DNA of 64,000 nucleotides from Spirosoma aerolatum (GCF_002056795.1 NZ_CP020104.1:5837501-5901500), one strand, 5' to 3'. Positions 51,580-59,903 are shown, counted from the stretch's first letter. Notes: generated by a model not told the origin, from the letters alone. A program made the numbers and translations.

Positions 51580-51722
51580 TTACTAATTTAAGGTTCTCAG
51601 CTGATGTTATTAGAAAATATGCTACTAAAGCTTATCAACATTATCTAAAGCTGATCGACGGGAAAGAATTGATTTCAATGGTAAATAATTACGTAGTGAA
51701 ATTGCTTAGTTTCTCTTTATAG
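51576..51722 (+). CDS. unknown small open frame, 48 residues
   Basis: Opens at an ATG that overlaps the TGA of the DnaN-like fragment and encodes MITNLRFSADVIRKYATKAY, then a helical stretch ending NNYVVKLLSFSL. No family is recognised. The tight overlap is the main support that it is translated; in an A+T-rich 350-base gap a frame of this size can also occur by chance. Confidence 0.35.
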   Translation: MITNLRFSADVIRKYATKAYQHYLKLIDGKELISMVNNYVVKLLSFSL

Positions 51723-51742
51723 ATAGTCACCCATATCTAACC

Positions 51743-51964
51743 ATGACGTATCAAAATTATATTTCCATCGATCCCGAAATTCGGTTTGGACGGCCTTGCA
51801 TTACGGGTACGCGCATCAGTGTATACGACGTACTGGGCTGGCTAGGCTTGGGAATGAGCTTTGTCGATATTATCGAAGACTTCCCTGAACTGAACGAAGA
51901 GCAAATTCGGGCCTGTCTGCTCTACGCAGCCGACCGTGAACGAAAAGTACGGGTGATTGTATGA
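51743..51964 (+). CDS. DUF433 antitoxin-like protein
   Basis: 73 residues of the DUF433 family: YISIDPEIRFGRPCITGTRISVYDVLGWLGLGMS, then FPELNEEQIRACLLYAADRE. This is a helix-turn-helix protein usually encoded upstream of a DUF5615 PIN-like toxin and acting as its antitoxin and autoregulator. Stop and next start overlap (ATGA at 51961-51964). Confidence 0.85.
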   Translation: MTYQNYISIDPEIRFGRPCITGTRISVYDVLGWLGLGMSFVDIIEDFPELNEEQIRACLLYAADRERKVRVIV

Positions 51965-52314
51965 GTGATTTGATGCTCAAGCTGTTGTTTGATGAAAACA
52001 TATCCTACCGAATTGTCAGGAAATTAGCTCACTTATATTTAGGTAGTGAACAGGTGAAACGCCTGGGCTTACTTAGCCGTAAAGATGGGCTGATTTGGGA
52101 CTATGCAAAACGTAATAACTTCGTCATTGTCACGCATGATGAAGATTATGACGAACTAAGCGCCTTACGCGGTACTCCACCTAAGGTTATCTGGCTGCGA
52201 ACTGGCAACATCATAACTGATGAACTAGCCAATCTGCTAATCACTCACTTCGATAAAATTAAGGATTTTATTCAGTCAAAAGAGGAACAGGGCTGTCTGG
52301 AATTATATCGTTAG
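51961..52314 (+). CDS. DUF5615 PIN-like toxin
   Basis: 117 residues of the DUF5615 (Mut7-C/PIN-like RNase) family: LKLLFDENISYRIVRKL carries the metal-binding Asp, followed by LSRKDGLIWDYAKRNNFVIVTHDEDYDEL with the Asp pair of the active site, and PPKVIWLRTGNIITDELANLL. It would cleave RNA when not blocked by the DUF433 partner. Overlapping start codon and shared operon support the pair. It ends 57 bases before the right copy of direct repeat C. Confidence 0.87.
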   Translation: MSDLMLKLLFDENISYRIVRKLAHLYLGSEQVKRLGLLSRKDGLIWDYAKRNNFVIVTHDEDYDELSALRGTPPKVIWLRTGNIITDELANLLITHFDKIKDFIQSKEEQGCLELYR

Positions 52315-52371
52315 CTTCTTCTACTTCGCCCGCTCACCGTATTTCTATGTCAAAAAAGTTCATCCTACTGA

Positions 52372-52449
52372 TGAAATTGAATTGTAACTGATACCGGGCT
52401 AAAGCCCACACGCCCGGCCCCTGAAAAGTAGCCGGGCTTTTTTGTATAT
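52372..52449 (+). repeat. direct repeat C, right copy (second clpB tail and terminator)
   Basis: Copy of 51305-51387, again encoding GAA ATT GAA TTG TAA (Glu-Ile-Glu-Leu-stop) with synonymous codons and the GCCCGGC/GCCGGGC terminator (52411-52443). The upstream codons do not match ClpB, so only the tail was copied. It ends the cassette. Confidence 0.85.
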
Positions 52450-52518
52450 AGCCGACTAATCGAACAAACTTAGCTTCTATCTGGAGGCTATGGATTGTTT
52501 CCCAATTTGACGGTTTTC

Positions 52519-53277
52519 TCACCGAAATAGCTTCCGTTTAATCTTCTGCCAGCGTGAAGGGGCACGCACAAGGGTAAGCCCACCACCGACAATATTCACC
52601 ATACGCGGCTGCTGTTGCAACACAATAACAATATCATTTACCATTACTGCCCGTGTAGAAGGGTTAACCTCCAACGTAGTCACCTCACGGCTTCGATAGG
52701 TTCCATTCACCACGAGGGTCAGTTTCGTATTTTGAGTCTCCCCAGAAATAGTCGCCGTGTACTTACCAGCACTATCCGTTTGGATGCAGGCTCCTTTTGC
52801 GGTCCCGCCAATACTGACATACGCCCCAACAGCCGGAAATACCTGCCCCGTTGAATCCTGTAGCATGACACGGCCCGAAACTGTCCACTCCGTCATGGCG
52901 CCGATGCCATGAGCAGAAATCGGCGATAAAGCAATCTCAGGCCGGGAAGAGACCGGTCTACCTAAAGAGTTGTATTGGGCAAGGCTCGTTTTCCAACTCA
53001 GCAAAGCCGTTGCCAGTACACCTACCCAGCGACGCCAGCTAAACGGCTGGCTCGGACGCGTTAAAGACAGAGCCCGGTTTAGTTGATCATCACGAAAACG
53101 GCCACAAATCTGTCCTGAAGTATTCCTCAACAACTGGACCAATTCCTGGTCTGACAAGGCCGAATAGTCAACTACCGTTTTCTGGCAACTGGCACAAAAA
53201 CGGCCCTGTTCGGTTGGCTGCATTCCCTCCCAGCGCTCGTGGCAGGGTTTTGGAATATGAATGGTCAGACTACGCAT
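52519..53277 (-). CDS. carboxypeptidase-like regulatory domain membrane protein
   Basis: 252 residues. The N-terminus PCHERWEGMQPTEQGRFCASC, then QKTVVDYSALSDQELVQLL and ICGRF, is a recurring cytoplasmic cysteine-containing module of Bacteroidota proteins; a hydrophobic segment (WVGVLATALLSW, about 85-97) spans the membrane. The periplasmic part contains a carboxypeptidase regulatory-like Ig domain (WTVSGRVMLQDSTGQVFPAVGAYVSIGGTAKGA, then TDSAGKYTATI) common in surface and TonB-linked proteins. The last segment is a basic tail. Role unknown, probably envelope-associated. Confidence 0.75.
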   Translation of the reverse strand: MRSLTIHIPKPCHERWEGMQPTEQGRFCASCQKTVVDYSALSDQELVQLLRNTSGQICGRFRDDQLNRALSLTRPSQPFSWRRWVGVLATALLSWKTSLAQYNSLGRPVSSRPEIALSPISAHGIGAMTEWTVSGRVMLQDSTGQVFPAVGAYVSIGGTAKGACIQTDSAGKYTATISGETQNTKLTLVVNGTYRSREVTTLEVNPSTRAVMVNDIVIVLQQQPRMVNIVGGGLTLVRAPSRWQKIKRKLFR

Positions 53278-53324
53278 AGTATCTATTTATCGTGAACACG
53301 AACAGCGCGAATCTTTATTACTAA

Positions 53325-54566
53325 TTACTTTATAGCCACAGGTTTTGTTGGGTCGATACGGAGCCAGAGTAGAGCGCTGACCAGTAAACAACCCGCAATC
53401 ATAAACAGCGGATAATTGAAATTGTGCGTTTGCTTAACAATGATCCCAAACAGAATGGTTATAAAAAACCCACCCAACTGTCCGGCAAAATTCATTGCCC
53501 CCGTTACTGTTCCCGAATTACGCTGGCCAATGTCGACACAAACAGCAAAGGCTACGGGTAAGGCCAGGTCTTTCATCAATACGCAGGTAGCCAGTAAATA
53601 ACCAGCCAACTCGTTATCGGTGGTTAGTCCGGCCAGCAGAAAGAAAAGACTGGAAAGGCCTAACCCACCCAGACCAACGGCTCTTCGGCCAATTTTAAGC
53701 CCATAGCGCTTGGTCAATACATCGCTTAATCCACCACCTACCAAGCAACCAACAGCGCCCAGAAAATAGGAAAGTGAAATAAAATTCTTGGTCTGGTCTT
53801 CCGATAAGCCCCGCCCTTCCTGAAAATATACCGACGACCAGTTAGTGAAGAAATATGAACCGTAGAAGAACAGGTGACACATGAGCATCAGCGCCCACAA
53901 ATCAGGGTTGCGGATAATGGTTGTCCAGGGAATGCGGTGATCGGTATGCTTGATCCGACGCCCCGATTCAATTTCTGCAACTTCAGCTTCGCTGATACCT
54001 TTCTGTTCAGTCGGATCATCCCGAAACAAGGCATACCAGCCAATGGCCCAAAGTACACCCACAATACCCAGCACCGCAAACGCCCAGCGCCAGCCCGCGT
54101 AATGCACCAACGGAATAACCAGCAGTGGCGTCAGCGCCCCCCCCAGGCGACCAGCCGCCCAAATCACCGACTGCGCCCGACCTACTTCAACTGCCGGAAA
54201 CCAGCGGGCAATTACAATCGACGCATTTGGATAAGCCCCTGCTTCGCCAGCCCCAAACAGGAATCGAACAATCAGCAGATACATAAAATTAAACGCCGTT
54301 CCTGTAAGGGCTGTGAACCCAGACCACCACAACACCACACGCGTCAGTACCCGCCGAGGTCCGGTTTTATCGCCAAGTGTACCCGTTGGAATTTCAAACA
54401 GCGCGTACGATAACGAGAAAGCACCCAGAATCCAGCCAAACTGTTCATTATCGAGACCCAGATCATCTTTAACATATTTACTGACCACGTTCATGCAAAC
54501 GCGGTCGAGGTAGGTGATGGTGGAGAGCAGAAATAAACCAGCCAGCACACGGTAACGAACCTTCAT
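53325..54566 (-). CDS. MFS transporter, anion:cation symporter (ACS) type
   Basis: 413 residues from the ATG at 54566; the upstream TTG lies on a promoter box and is rejected. About 12 membrane segments, with ACS-family signatures RVLAGLFLLSTITYLDRVCMNVV, GWILGAFSLSYALFEIPTGTLGDKTGPRRVL, FLFGAGEAGAYPNASIVIARWFP and the ISLSYFLGAVGCLVGG segment. Such carriers take up hexuronates, galactonate or related organic anions with protons. The substrate is unknown, but a link with pectin-type sugars is possible given the GH28 gene in the same window. Confidence 0.85.
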   Translation of the reverse strand: MKVRYRVLAGLFLLSTITYLDRVCMNVVSKYVKDDLGLDNEQFGWILGAFSLSYALFEIPTGTLGDKTGPRRVLTRVVLWWSGFTALTGTAFNFMYLLIVRFLFGAGEAGAYPNASIVIARWFPAVEVGRAQSVIWAAGRLGGALTPLLVIPLVHYAGWRWAFAVLGIVGVLWAIGWYALFRDDPTEQKGISEAEVAEIESGRRIKHTDHRIPWTTIIRNPDLWALMLMCHLFFYGSYFFTNWSSVYFQEGRGLSEDQTKNFISLSYFLGAVGCLVGGGLSDVLTKRYGLKIGRRAVGLGGLGLSSLFFLLAGLTTDNELAGYLLATCVLMKDLALPVAFAVCVDIGQRNSGTVTGAMNFAGQLGGFFITILFGIIVKQTHNFNYPLFMIAGCLLVSALLWLRIDPTKPVAIK

Positions 54567-54599
54567 AGGGCTTAGAGGAAAGAAGTAGGGAGAGAAAGC

Positions 54600-54607
54600 C
54601 AAAAATA
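54600..54607 (-). promoter_or_regulatory. Bacteroidota -7 box for the ACS transporter
   Basis: TATTTTTG on the minus strand, exact consensus, about 34 bases before the ATG at 54566, with a TTGG about 20 bases upstream. It makes the in-frame TTG at 54602 untenable. Confidence 0.6.
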
Positions 54608-54656
54608 CTTACAGACTGGACTTTATCCCAATCAAAGACTAATGTACTTTTACAGC

Positions 54657-55697
54657 ATGTCAACCGTAACCATTGCCCCAATCGCCGAAAGCCTGCCTGC
54701 TTTCCTCGACGCACACAATTTTTCGGCCATTGCCGTCATTGTCGATAACCACACCTTTCGTTTCTGCTACCCCGAGCTGAAAGCTCTGCTACCCAAGCAC
54801 ACGCTGGTTCGGATCAAAGCCGGAGAGGAACAAAAACACATTGCCACCTGCGAACTGATCTGGGACGCTCTGACCCGTGCCAATTTCGATCGTCATGCGC
54901 TGGTGCTAAACCTCGGTGGGGGCGTTATTGGCGATATGGGTGGGTTTTGTGCGGCTACCTACAAGCGGGGCATTGCCTTTGCCCAGATACCCACTACCCT
55001 ACTGGCACAGGTCGACGCCAGCGTAGGTGGCAAACTCGGCATTGATTTCAACGGCTTTAAAAATCATATTGGTGTATTCAAATTACCCGATGCCGTACTT
55101 ATCGAACCCCATTTCCTAACGACCTTACCTGAGCGGGAGCTTCGTTCGGGCTTTGCCGAAATTATCAAACACTGCCTGATTGCCGATGCCGCGATGTGGG
55201 AAGAAATCCGCCGACGCGACCTGGACGAGCAGGACTGGCCCCGATTGGTTGCTCATTCGGTAGCCGTAAAACAACGCGTCGTTGAACAGGACCCGACCGA
55301 AAAAGGCCTGCGTAAGATTCTGAACTTTGGGCATACCATCGGCCACGCTGTCGAAACCTACTTTCTGACGCAGCCCCGCAAGCGATTATTACACGGCGAA
55401 GCCATCGCTGTAGGCATGATTACAGAGGCTTTTATCGCTTTTCAGAAAAAAATGATCGATCAATCGCTATTGACCGCAACCGAAGAGTACATATTTTCCG
55501 TATATGGTAATGTTAAACTGAACGACGAAGATATTGATCCGATTTTGGCGCTGACGTTACAGGACAAGAAAAACCGGGGGCGCGATGTTCGAATGGCCTT
55601 ACTCGATGGACCCGGTAGTTGTGCCTTTGATGTATCGGTAACGAGTGCTGAAATGCGCCGTGGACTGGATTTTTACCGGGGGATAAACAAGAATTAA
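54657..55697 (+). CDS. aroB: 3-dehydroquinate synthase
   Basis: 346 residues from the ATG at 54657. The NAD-binding motif is LNLGGGVIGDMGGFCAATYKRG, with TTLLAQVDASVGGKLGIDF and the metal-ligand region RSGFAEIIKHCLI, FGHTIGHAVE and HGEAIAVGM (Glu, His, His). It converts DAHP to 3-dehydroquinate, the second step of the shikimate pathway. A TACTTTTA box directly precedes the start, so the leader would be very short. Divergent from the ACS transporter. Confidence 0.95.
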   Translation: MSTVTIAPIAESLPAFLDAHNFSAIAVIVDNHTFRFCYPELKALLPKHTLVRIKAGEEQKHIATCELIWDALTRANFDRHALVLNLGGGVIGDMGGFCAATYKRGIAFAQIPTTLLAQVDASVGGKLGIDFNGFKNHIGVFKLPDAVLIEPHFLTTLPERELRSGFAEIIKHCLIADAAMWEEIRRRDLDEQDWPRLVAHSVAVKQRVVEQDPTEKGLRKILNFGHTIGHAVETYFLTQPRKRLLHGEAIAVGMITEAFIAFQKKMIDQSLLTATEEYIFSVYGNVKLNDEDIDPILALTLQDKKNRGRDVRMALLDGPGSCAFDVSVTSAEMRRGLDFYRGINKN

Positions 55698-55736
55698 AAA
55701 TTGGCCTTATACTATTGTTTGCCAAACATTTACGAT

Positions 55737-55744
55737 TATATTTG
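55737..55744 (+). promoter_or_regulatory. Bacteroidota -7 box for the DUF4136 lipoprotein
   Basis: TATATTTG, exact consensus, 76 bases before the ATG at 55820, with ATTG 19 bases upstream. Confidence 0.55.
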
Positions 55745-55819
55745 AGTTCGGTCAGAATAACGCAACTGAGTTAATCTAGTTTATAAAGCTTATTGATTGA
55801 AACTTTTACAAATGCCCGT

Positions 55820-56353
55820 ATGAAAACGTACATCGGAATTCTGTTTGCAGTGGCCGCAATAGCTATGGCGGGGTGCTCATCGAGTAGACTGTTTGTGGAG
55901 CATGATTATAGCTACGAAGGTCATTTTAAAAATTACGAATCATTCAATTTCCTGGAGTGCGAATTCGTCGATTCGACCCTACTCTGCTCCGATATTCAGG
56001 ATGCGATCCGGCACCAGATGGAAGCCCGTGGCTACCGAGTCAGCAACCGTAGCCCAAACCTCTTAATCTCGTACAACATTTTCCGTTCCGATCTGCGTTT
56101 CCGGGGCTATCAGCAGCCCGTTATTAAAGACTGGGTAGTTCGCGAAGACGACGACGCTACCTATAAGCGCATCGACTACAACCTGGACGAAGGCACGCTA
56201 ATGATTTCGCTGATCGACGCCGAATCGTATCAGGTGATCTGGAAAGGTTATGCCTCCAAAATGATGCGCAATCAGAACTTTAAGAACAATTATTTCAAAG
56301 GCATCGTCCGGTCCATTTTCGACCAATACCCCCTCATGGCAGCCGCAAAGTAA
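55820..56353 (+). CDS. DUF4136-type lipoprotein
   Basis: 177 residues from the ATG at 55820. Signal peptide with lipobox AMAGC. The domain has YSYEGHFKNYESFNFLECEF, then IQDAIRHQMEARGYRVSNRSPNLLISYNIF and the terminal KNNYFKGIVRSIFDQYP, fitting DUF4136 outer-membrane-linked lipoproteins of unknown role. Its TAA stop lies in AAGTAACGC, a string that recurs in the neighbouring palindromic elements. Confidence 0.8.
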   Translation: MKTYIGILFAVAAIAMAGCSSSRLFVEHDYSYEGHFKNYESFNFLECEFVDSTLLCSDIQDAIRHQMEARGYRVSNRSPNLLISYNIFRSDLRFRGYQQPVIKDWVVREDDDATYKRIDYNLDEGTLMISLIDAESYQVIWKGYASKMMRNQNFKNNYFKGIVRSIFDQYPLMAAAK

Positions 56354-56360
56354 CGCAACT

Positions 56361-56445
56361 AAAAAGTAACGCGGGTGGAAACCCGCGCTCTGTTATAGAC
56401 AAGTTTGAATCTATAGAGCGCGGGTTTCCACCCGCGTTACTTTTT
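56361..56445. repeat. REPIN-like palindrome, left of the RAYT gene
   Basis: Two inverted 31-base arms (56361-56391 and 56415-56445), each itself a hairpin CGCGGGT-GGAA-ACCCGCG with GTAAC at its outer edge. Two head-to-head REP units like this form a REPIN. It lies between the DUF4136 stop and the RAYT start. Confidence 0.8.
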
Positions 56446-56462
56446 AACAGCATCTACGTATA

Positions 56463-57091
56463 GTGTTCATGCACGAACCCTATCGCCGACGTTTACCTCA
56501 TATTATGCCTCCGGGCGAAACGTTGTTTATTACCTATCGCCTTCATGGCACCCTGCCTTATCACATTTTAACCGAGCTTCTGGCCAATCACGAACATTTT
56601 TTAGCCCGACAGATTGAGCAATCGCCTGATGTCCCTGTCGATTCTATTAGAAAACGCTGGAAAGGCCGGTATTTTTTATCAATAGACTCGTATCTGGATA
56701 AAGTTGGGCAAGAAACCTATTCTCTTATTAATGAGCCGACCGCTGATATTATTAAAGAATCTATCCATTTCAGAGATGGGGAACAGTTTGACCTTCATGC
56801 TTATTGCATTATGCCTAATCATGTCCATCTGTTGGTTACTAATAATCAGCAGAATAGACCATTTTATGGCGTTATAGGTAGTATGAAGGCGAATTCTGCC
56901 AAAAAATAAACGCCCATCTTAACCGTAAAGGTCGCCCATTCTGGCATTCGGAAAGCTACGATCATGTCGTAAGAAACAGTAAATCGTTCGACCGAATCGT
57001 TGCCTATATTATGACGAATCCAGTCAAAGCAGGGTTGGCTTCACGTTGGCAGGACTGGGCTCACAGCTACTGCAAATACGACTTTGAGTAA
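56463..57091 (+). pseudogene. RAYT (REP-associated tyrosine transposase), frameshifted
   Basis: A Y1-type HUH transposase. The first 148 residues carry PPGETLFITYRLHG, YFLSIDSYLD and the HUH motif MPNHVHLLV, then hit a TAA at 56907. Reading resumes in the -1 frame with NAHLNRKGRPFWHSESYDHV, where the catalytic Tyr lies, to TAA at 57089. The break is a run of six A where seven would keep the frame (GCC-AAA-AAA-TAA). So the gene is either inactive by a one-base loss or uses -1 slippage. The two REPIN elements on its sides support its identity as their mobiliser. Confidence 0.8.
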
Positions 57092-57165
57092 CGCGGGTGG
57101 GAACCCGCGCTTTGTACAGAAGCTAACTTGTTTATAAACAAAGCGCGGGTTCCCACCCGCGTTAC
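57088..57165. repeat. REPIN-like palindrome, right of the RAYT gene
   Basis: Two inverted 28-base arms (57088-57115 and 57138-57165) of the same REP type as the left element, with GTAACGCGGGTGGGAACCCG-type sequence. The RAYT stop TAA (57089-57091) is inside the left arm. The gldA stop codon (minus strand, complement of 57169-57171) lies 4 bases beyond the right arm, again as AAGTAACGC. Confidence 0.8.
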
Positions 57166-57168
57166 GCG

Positions 57169-58086
57169 TTACTTCGTCAATTCCTTAAAAATTCCTTCCA
57201 GCGAATTTTCCTGCTGACGGAGACCGACGAGGGTCAGATTTTGGTCGGCAGCGAGTCGAAAAATGGTAGCTCGTAAATCAGTATTGGGCCGAGCTGAGAT
57301 TCGGTATTGACCCGCACCTAAAGGCTCTACCTGCTCCACACCAACAAGGGTAGTTAGCACGGCTGGATTTTCCAGCTCACCTTCAAACTCAGCCACAACC
57401 ACCACATGGTCGCCACCCGAGGCACTTCTGAGCTGGCTTAATGGCCCATCAGCCACCAGTTTTCCGCGATTAATGATAATCACCCGGTCGCAGATTGCTT
57501 CGACCTCCTGCATGATATGGGTCGAAAACAGAACCGTTTTGTCGCGTCCGGCGTCGCGAATCACCTGCCGAATTTCGGCTAACTGGTTCGGATCAAGGCC
57601 TGTTGTCGGCTCATCCAGTATCAAAACGGGAGGATTGTGTAGTAACGCCTGGGCGAGACCAACCCGCTGACGGTATCCTTTCGACAGTTGCCCAATGCGT
57701 TTGTGCTGCTCCCGACCAAGACCAACCAGCTCGATCATATCGGAAATCCGACGGTTTAAATCTCCCCCCCGTAACTCATGTAACGACCCCGCAAACCGCA
57801 GGTATTCCTTTACATACAAATCAAGATAAAGCGGGTTATGTTCAGGCAAATACCCAACGCTTCGGCGAACATCCATTGGCTGTGTACGCACATCGAAGCC
57901 ATTAACTTCTACAGTTCCTTCTGTTGGTTGAATATACCCCGTAGCGATTTTCATGGTGGTAGATTTCCCAGCCCCATTTGGCCCCAGAAAACCGACGATT
58001 TCGCCCGGCTGTACGGAAAAGGAAATCTGATTGACAGCCCGTTGCTGATTGTATTGTTTTGTAAGATTCTGAACCTGAATAGACAT
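57169..58086 (-). CDS. gldA: ABC transporter ATP-binding protein, gliding motility GldA type
   Basis: 305 residues. ABC ATPase motifs are Walker A GFLGPNGAGKSTT, signature LSKGYRQRVGLAQALLHNPPVLILDEP and the HIMQEVEAICDRVI switch region; a C-terminal extension (about 225-305) is also seen in GldA. The N-terminal order MSIQVQNLTKQYNQQRAVNQ and EIVGFLGPNG match the Bacteroidota gliding-associated ABC subunit that works with GldF and GldG. Those genes are not adjacent here, so a general export role is also possible. Confidence 0.72.
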   Translation of the reverse strand: MSIQVQNLTKQYNQQRAVNQISFSVQPGEIVGFLGPNGAGKSTTMKIATGYIQPTEGTVEVNGFDVRTQPMDVRRSVGYLPEHNPLYLDLYVKEYLRFAGSLHELRGGDLNRRISDMIELVGLGREQHKRIGQLSKGYRQRVGLAQALLHNPPVLILDEPTTGLDPNQLAEIRQVIRDAGRDKTVLFSTHIMQEVEAICDRVIIINRGKLVADGPLSQLRSASGGDHVVVVAEFEGELENPAVLTTLVGVEQVEPLGAGQYRISARPNTDLRATIFRLAADQNLTLVGLRQQENSLEGIFKELTK

Positions 58087-58229
58087 AGTTAACTGCGCGA
58101 CTATCTCATCAACGAAAGCCGATAGCGAATTGGCATAAGGCGAATGTACAGGGAACTAGTTAAAAACCGGAAAGAATTTCTATTTTTAGGGTTTAACGTC
58201 CATAGAACGCGTTTTCTCTCCGTCTATAC

Positions 58230-59897
58230 ATGTCGATTTTTCGAAAAAAAACCGTCACACAAGCCATCGGCGATGCCGGTTCAGGCGACTCCAGCCACCT
58301 GATGAAAGTGCTTGGGGTTCGTGACTTAACCTCACTGGGTATTGCCGCTATTATAGGAGCTGGCATTTTCAGCACCATTGGCCGGGCTAGTTTCAACGGG
58401 GGACCAGCCGTATCGATGCTATTCGTTTTTACCGCTATTGCCTGCGTATTTACGGCGCTGAGCTATGCGCAGTTTGCCAGTACAGTGCCGGTGAGTGGTA
58501 GCGCATACACTTATGCTTATGTATCGTTCGGTGAAATTTTTGCCTGGATCATCGGCTGGGCGCTCATCCTCGAATATGCCGTATCGAACATGGTGGTGGC
58601 GATTTCCTGGTCGGAGTACTTTACATCCATGCTGTCAGGATTTGGGGTCAACTTCCCTGGTTGGCTCGCTACTGATTATGGATCAGCTCACCGAGCTTTC
58701 GAAGAAGTGCAGGCAGCTCGTCCAGCAGCTACAGTCCTTCCTGCCAATGTACTGGCACTGGCAACTGCCTACGATCAGGCGCCTTCGCTGGGTGGGTTAA
58801 AAATCATCATGGATTTACCGGCTGGACTCATCACGGTATTGATTACAGCCCTGGTGTACATTGGCATCAAAGAATCGAGAAATGCCAGTAATCTGTTAGT
58901 ATTGCTGAAACTCTGCGTGATTGGGCTGGTAATTGGCGTCGGCGTGTTTTATGTAAAACCAGCCAACTGGTCGCCTTTTGCTCCGAATGGGGTGAAAGGG
59001 GTATTGAGTGGTGTAGCTTCGGTATTCTTTGCGTTTATCGGGTTCGACTCCATCTCGACTACGGCCGAAGAGTGCCGCAATCCGCAACGGGACCTGCCCC
59101 GCGCCATGATATACTGCCTGGTGATCTGTACCATTCTGTATGTTCTGATCACGCTGGTTTTAACGGGTATGGTGAATTTTAAAGAATTGGGTGTCGATGA
59201 TCCGCTGGCCTATGTTTTCCAGAAACTGAACCTCAACTTCATGGCAGGCATTATTTCGGTCAGTGCTGTCGTAGCGATTACGAGCGCCCTGTTGGCTTAT
59301 CAGCTAGGGCAACCACGCATCTGGATGACCATGAGCCGTGATGGGCTTCTATGGCCAAAATTCTCTGAAATTCATCCAAAATTCCGCACTCCCTCCTTTG
59401 CAACCATTATTACCGGCGTTCTGGTAGCCGTTCCGTCGCTGTTTCTGGATATGCAGTTTTTCATCGACCTAACCAGCGTGGGTACCTTCTTTGCGTTCAT
59501 TCTGGTATGTGGCGGCATTTTGTTTCTGGATGCTAAAGGAATTTCCGCCCAGTCGAAATTCCGGGTTCCTTACGTAAATGGGAAATACATCATTGGACTT
59601 GGTTTCCTGCTGCTGTTCGGATACGTAGTCTACTCTGGAGGCTTGATGTCAAGCATTGCCGAAAAACCACTTATAGCTGTTTTCTGGCTTACCTGGGCAG
59701 TCATGTCGGTACTCGCTTTTCAGAAAAACTTCTCTCTATTGCCCATACTGGGCATTCTGACGAACCTCTACCTGATGACCGAACTAGGTGTTACGAACTG
59801 GGCGATTTTCGTGGTCTGGCTGGTAATTGGGCTGGTTATATACTTTTCGTACGGATTTCGGAAGAGCAAGTTAGCTCAGAAGGAATTGGTGGTCTAA
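58230..59897 (+). CDS. APC-family amino acid permease
   Basis: 555 residues with about 12 membrane segments of the amino acid-polyamine-organocation fold (cationic amino acid transporter-like). The first helix block GIAAIIGAGIFSTIGRASFNGGPAVSMLF has the unwound GAGIF motif that binds substrate, and a hydrophilic loop after helix 4 (TDYGSAHRAFEEVQAARPAA) is an insertion. The later GFDSISTTAEECRNPQRDLPRAMI block is characteristic. Likely a proton-coupled amino acid importer. A TATTTTTA box precedes it. Confidence 0.87.
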   Translation: MSIFRKKTVTQAIGDAGSGDSSHLMKVLGVRDLTSLGIAAIIGAGIFSTIGRASFNGGPAVSMLFVFTAIACVFTALSYAQFASTVPVSGSAYTYAYVSFGEIFAWIIGWALILEYAVSNMVVAISWSEYFTSMLSGFGVNFPGWLATDYGSAHRAFEEVQAARPAATVLPANVLALATAYDQAPSLGGLKIIMDLPAGLITVLITALVYIGIKESRNASNLLVLLKLCVIGLVIGVGVFYVKPANWSPFAPNGVKGVLSGVASVFFAFIGFDSISTTAEECRNPQRDLPRAMIYCLVICTILYVLITLVLTGMVNFKELGVDDPLAYVFQKLNLNFMAGIISVSAVVAITSALLAYQLGQPRIWMTMSRDGLLWPKFSEIHPKFRTPSFATIITGVLVAVPSLFLDMQFFIDLTSVGTFFAFILVCGGILFLDAKGISAQSKFRVPYVNGKYIIGLGFLLLFGYVVYSGGLMSSIAEKPLIAVFWLTWAVMSVLAFQKNFSLLPILGILTNLYLMTELGVTNWAIFVVWLVIGLVIYFSYGFRKSKLAQKELVV

Positions 59898-59903
59898 TGA
59901 GTC

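Noticed and set aside
56463..57091. IS200/IS605 insertion sequence
   Set aside because: The transposase is of the RAYT branch, has no TnpB partner, and is flanked by REPIN palindromes rather than IS ends.
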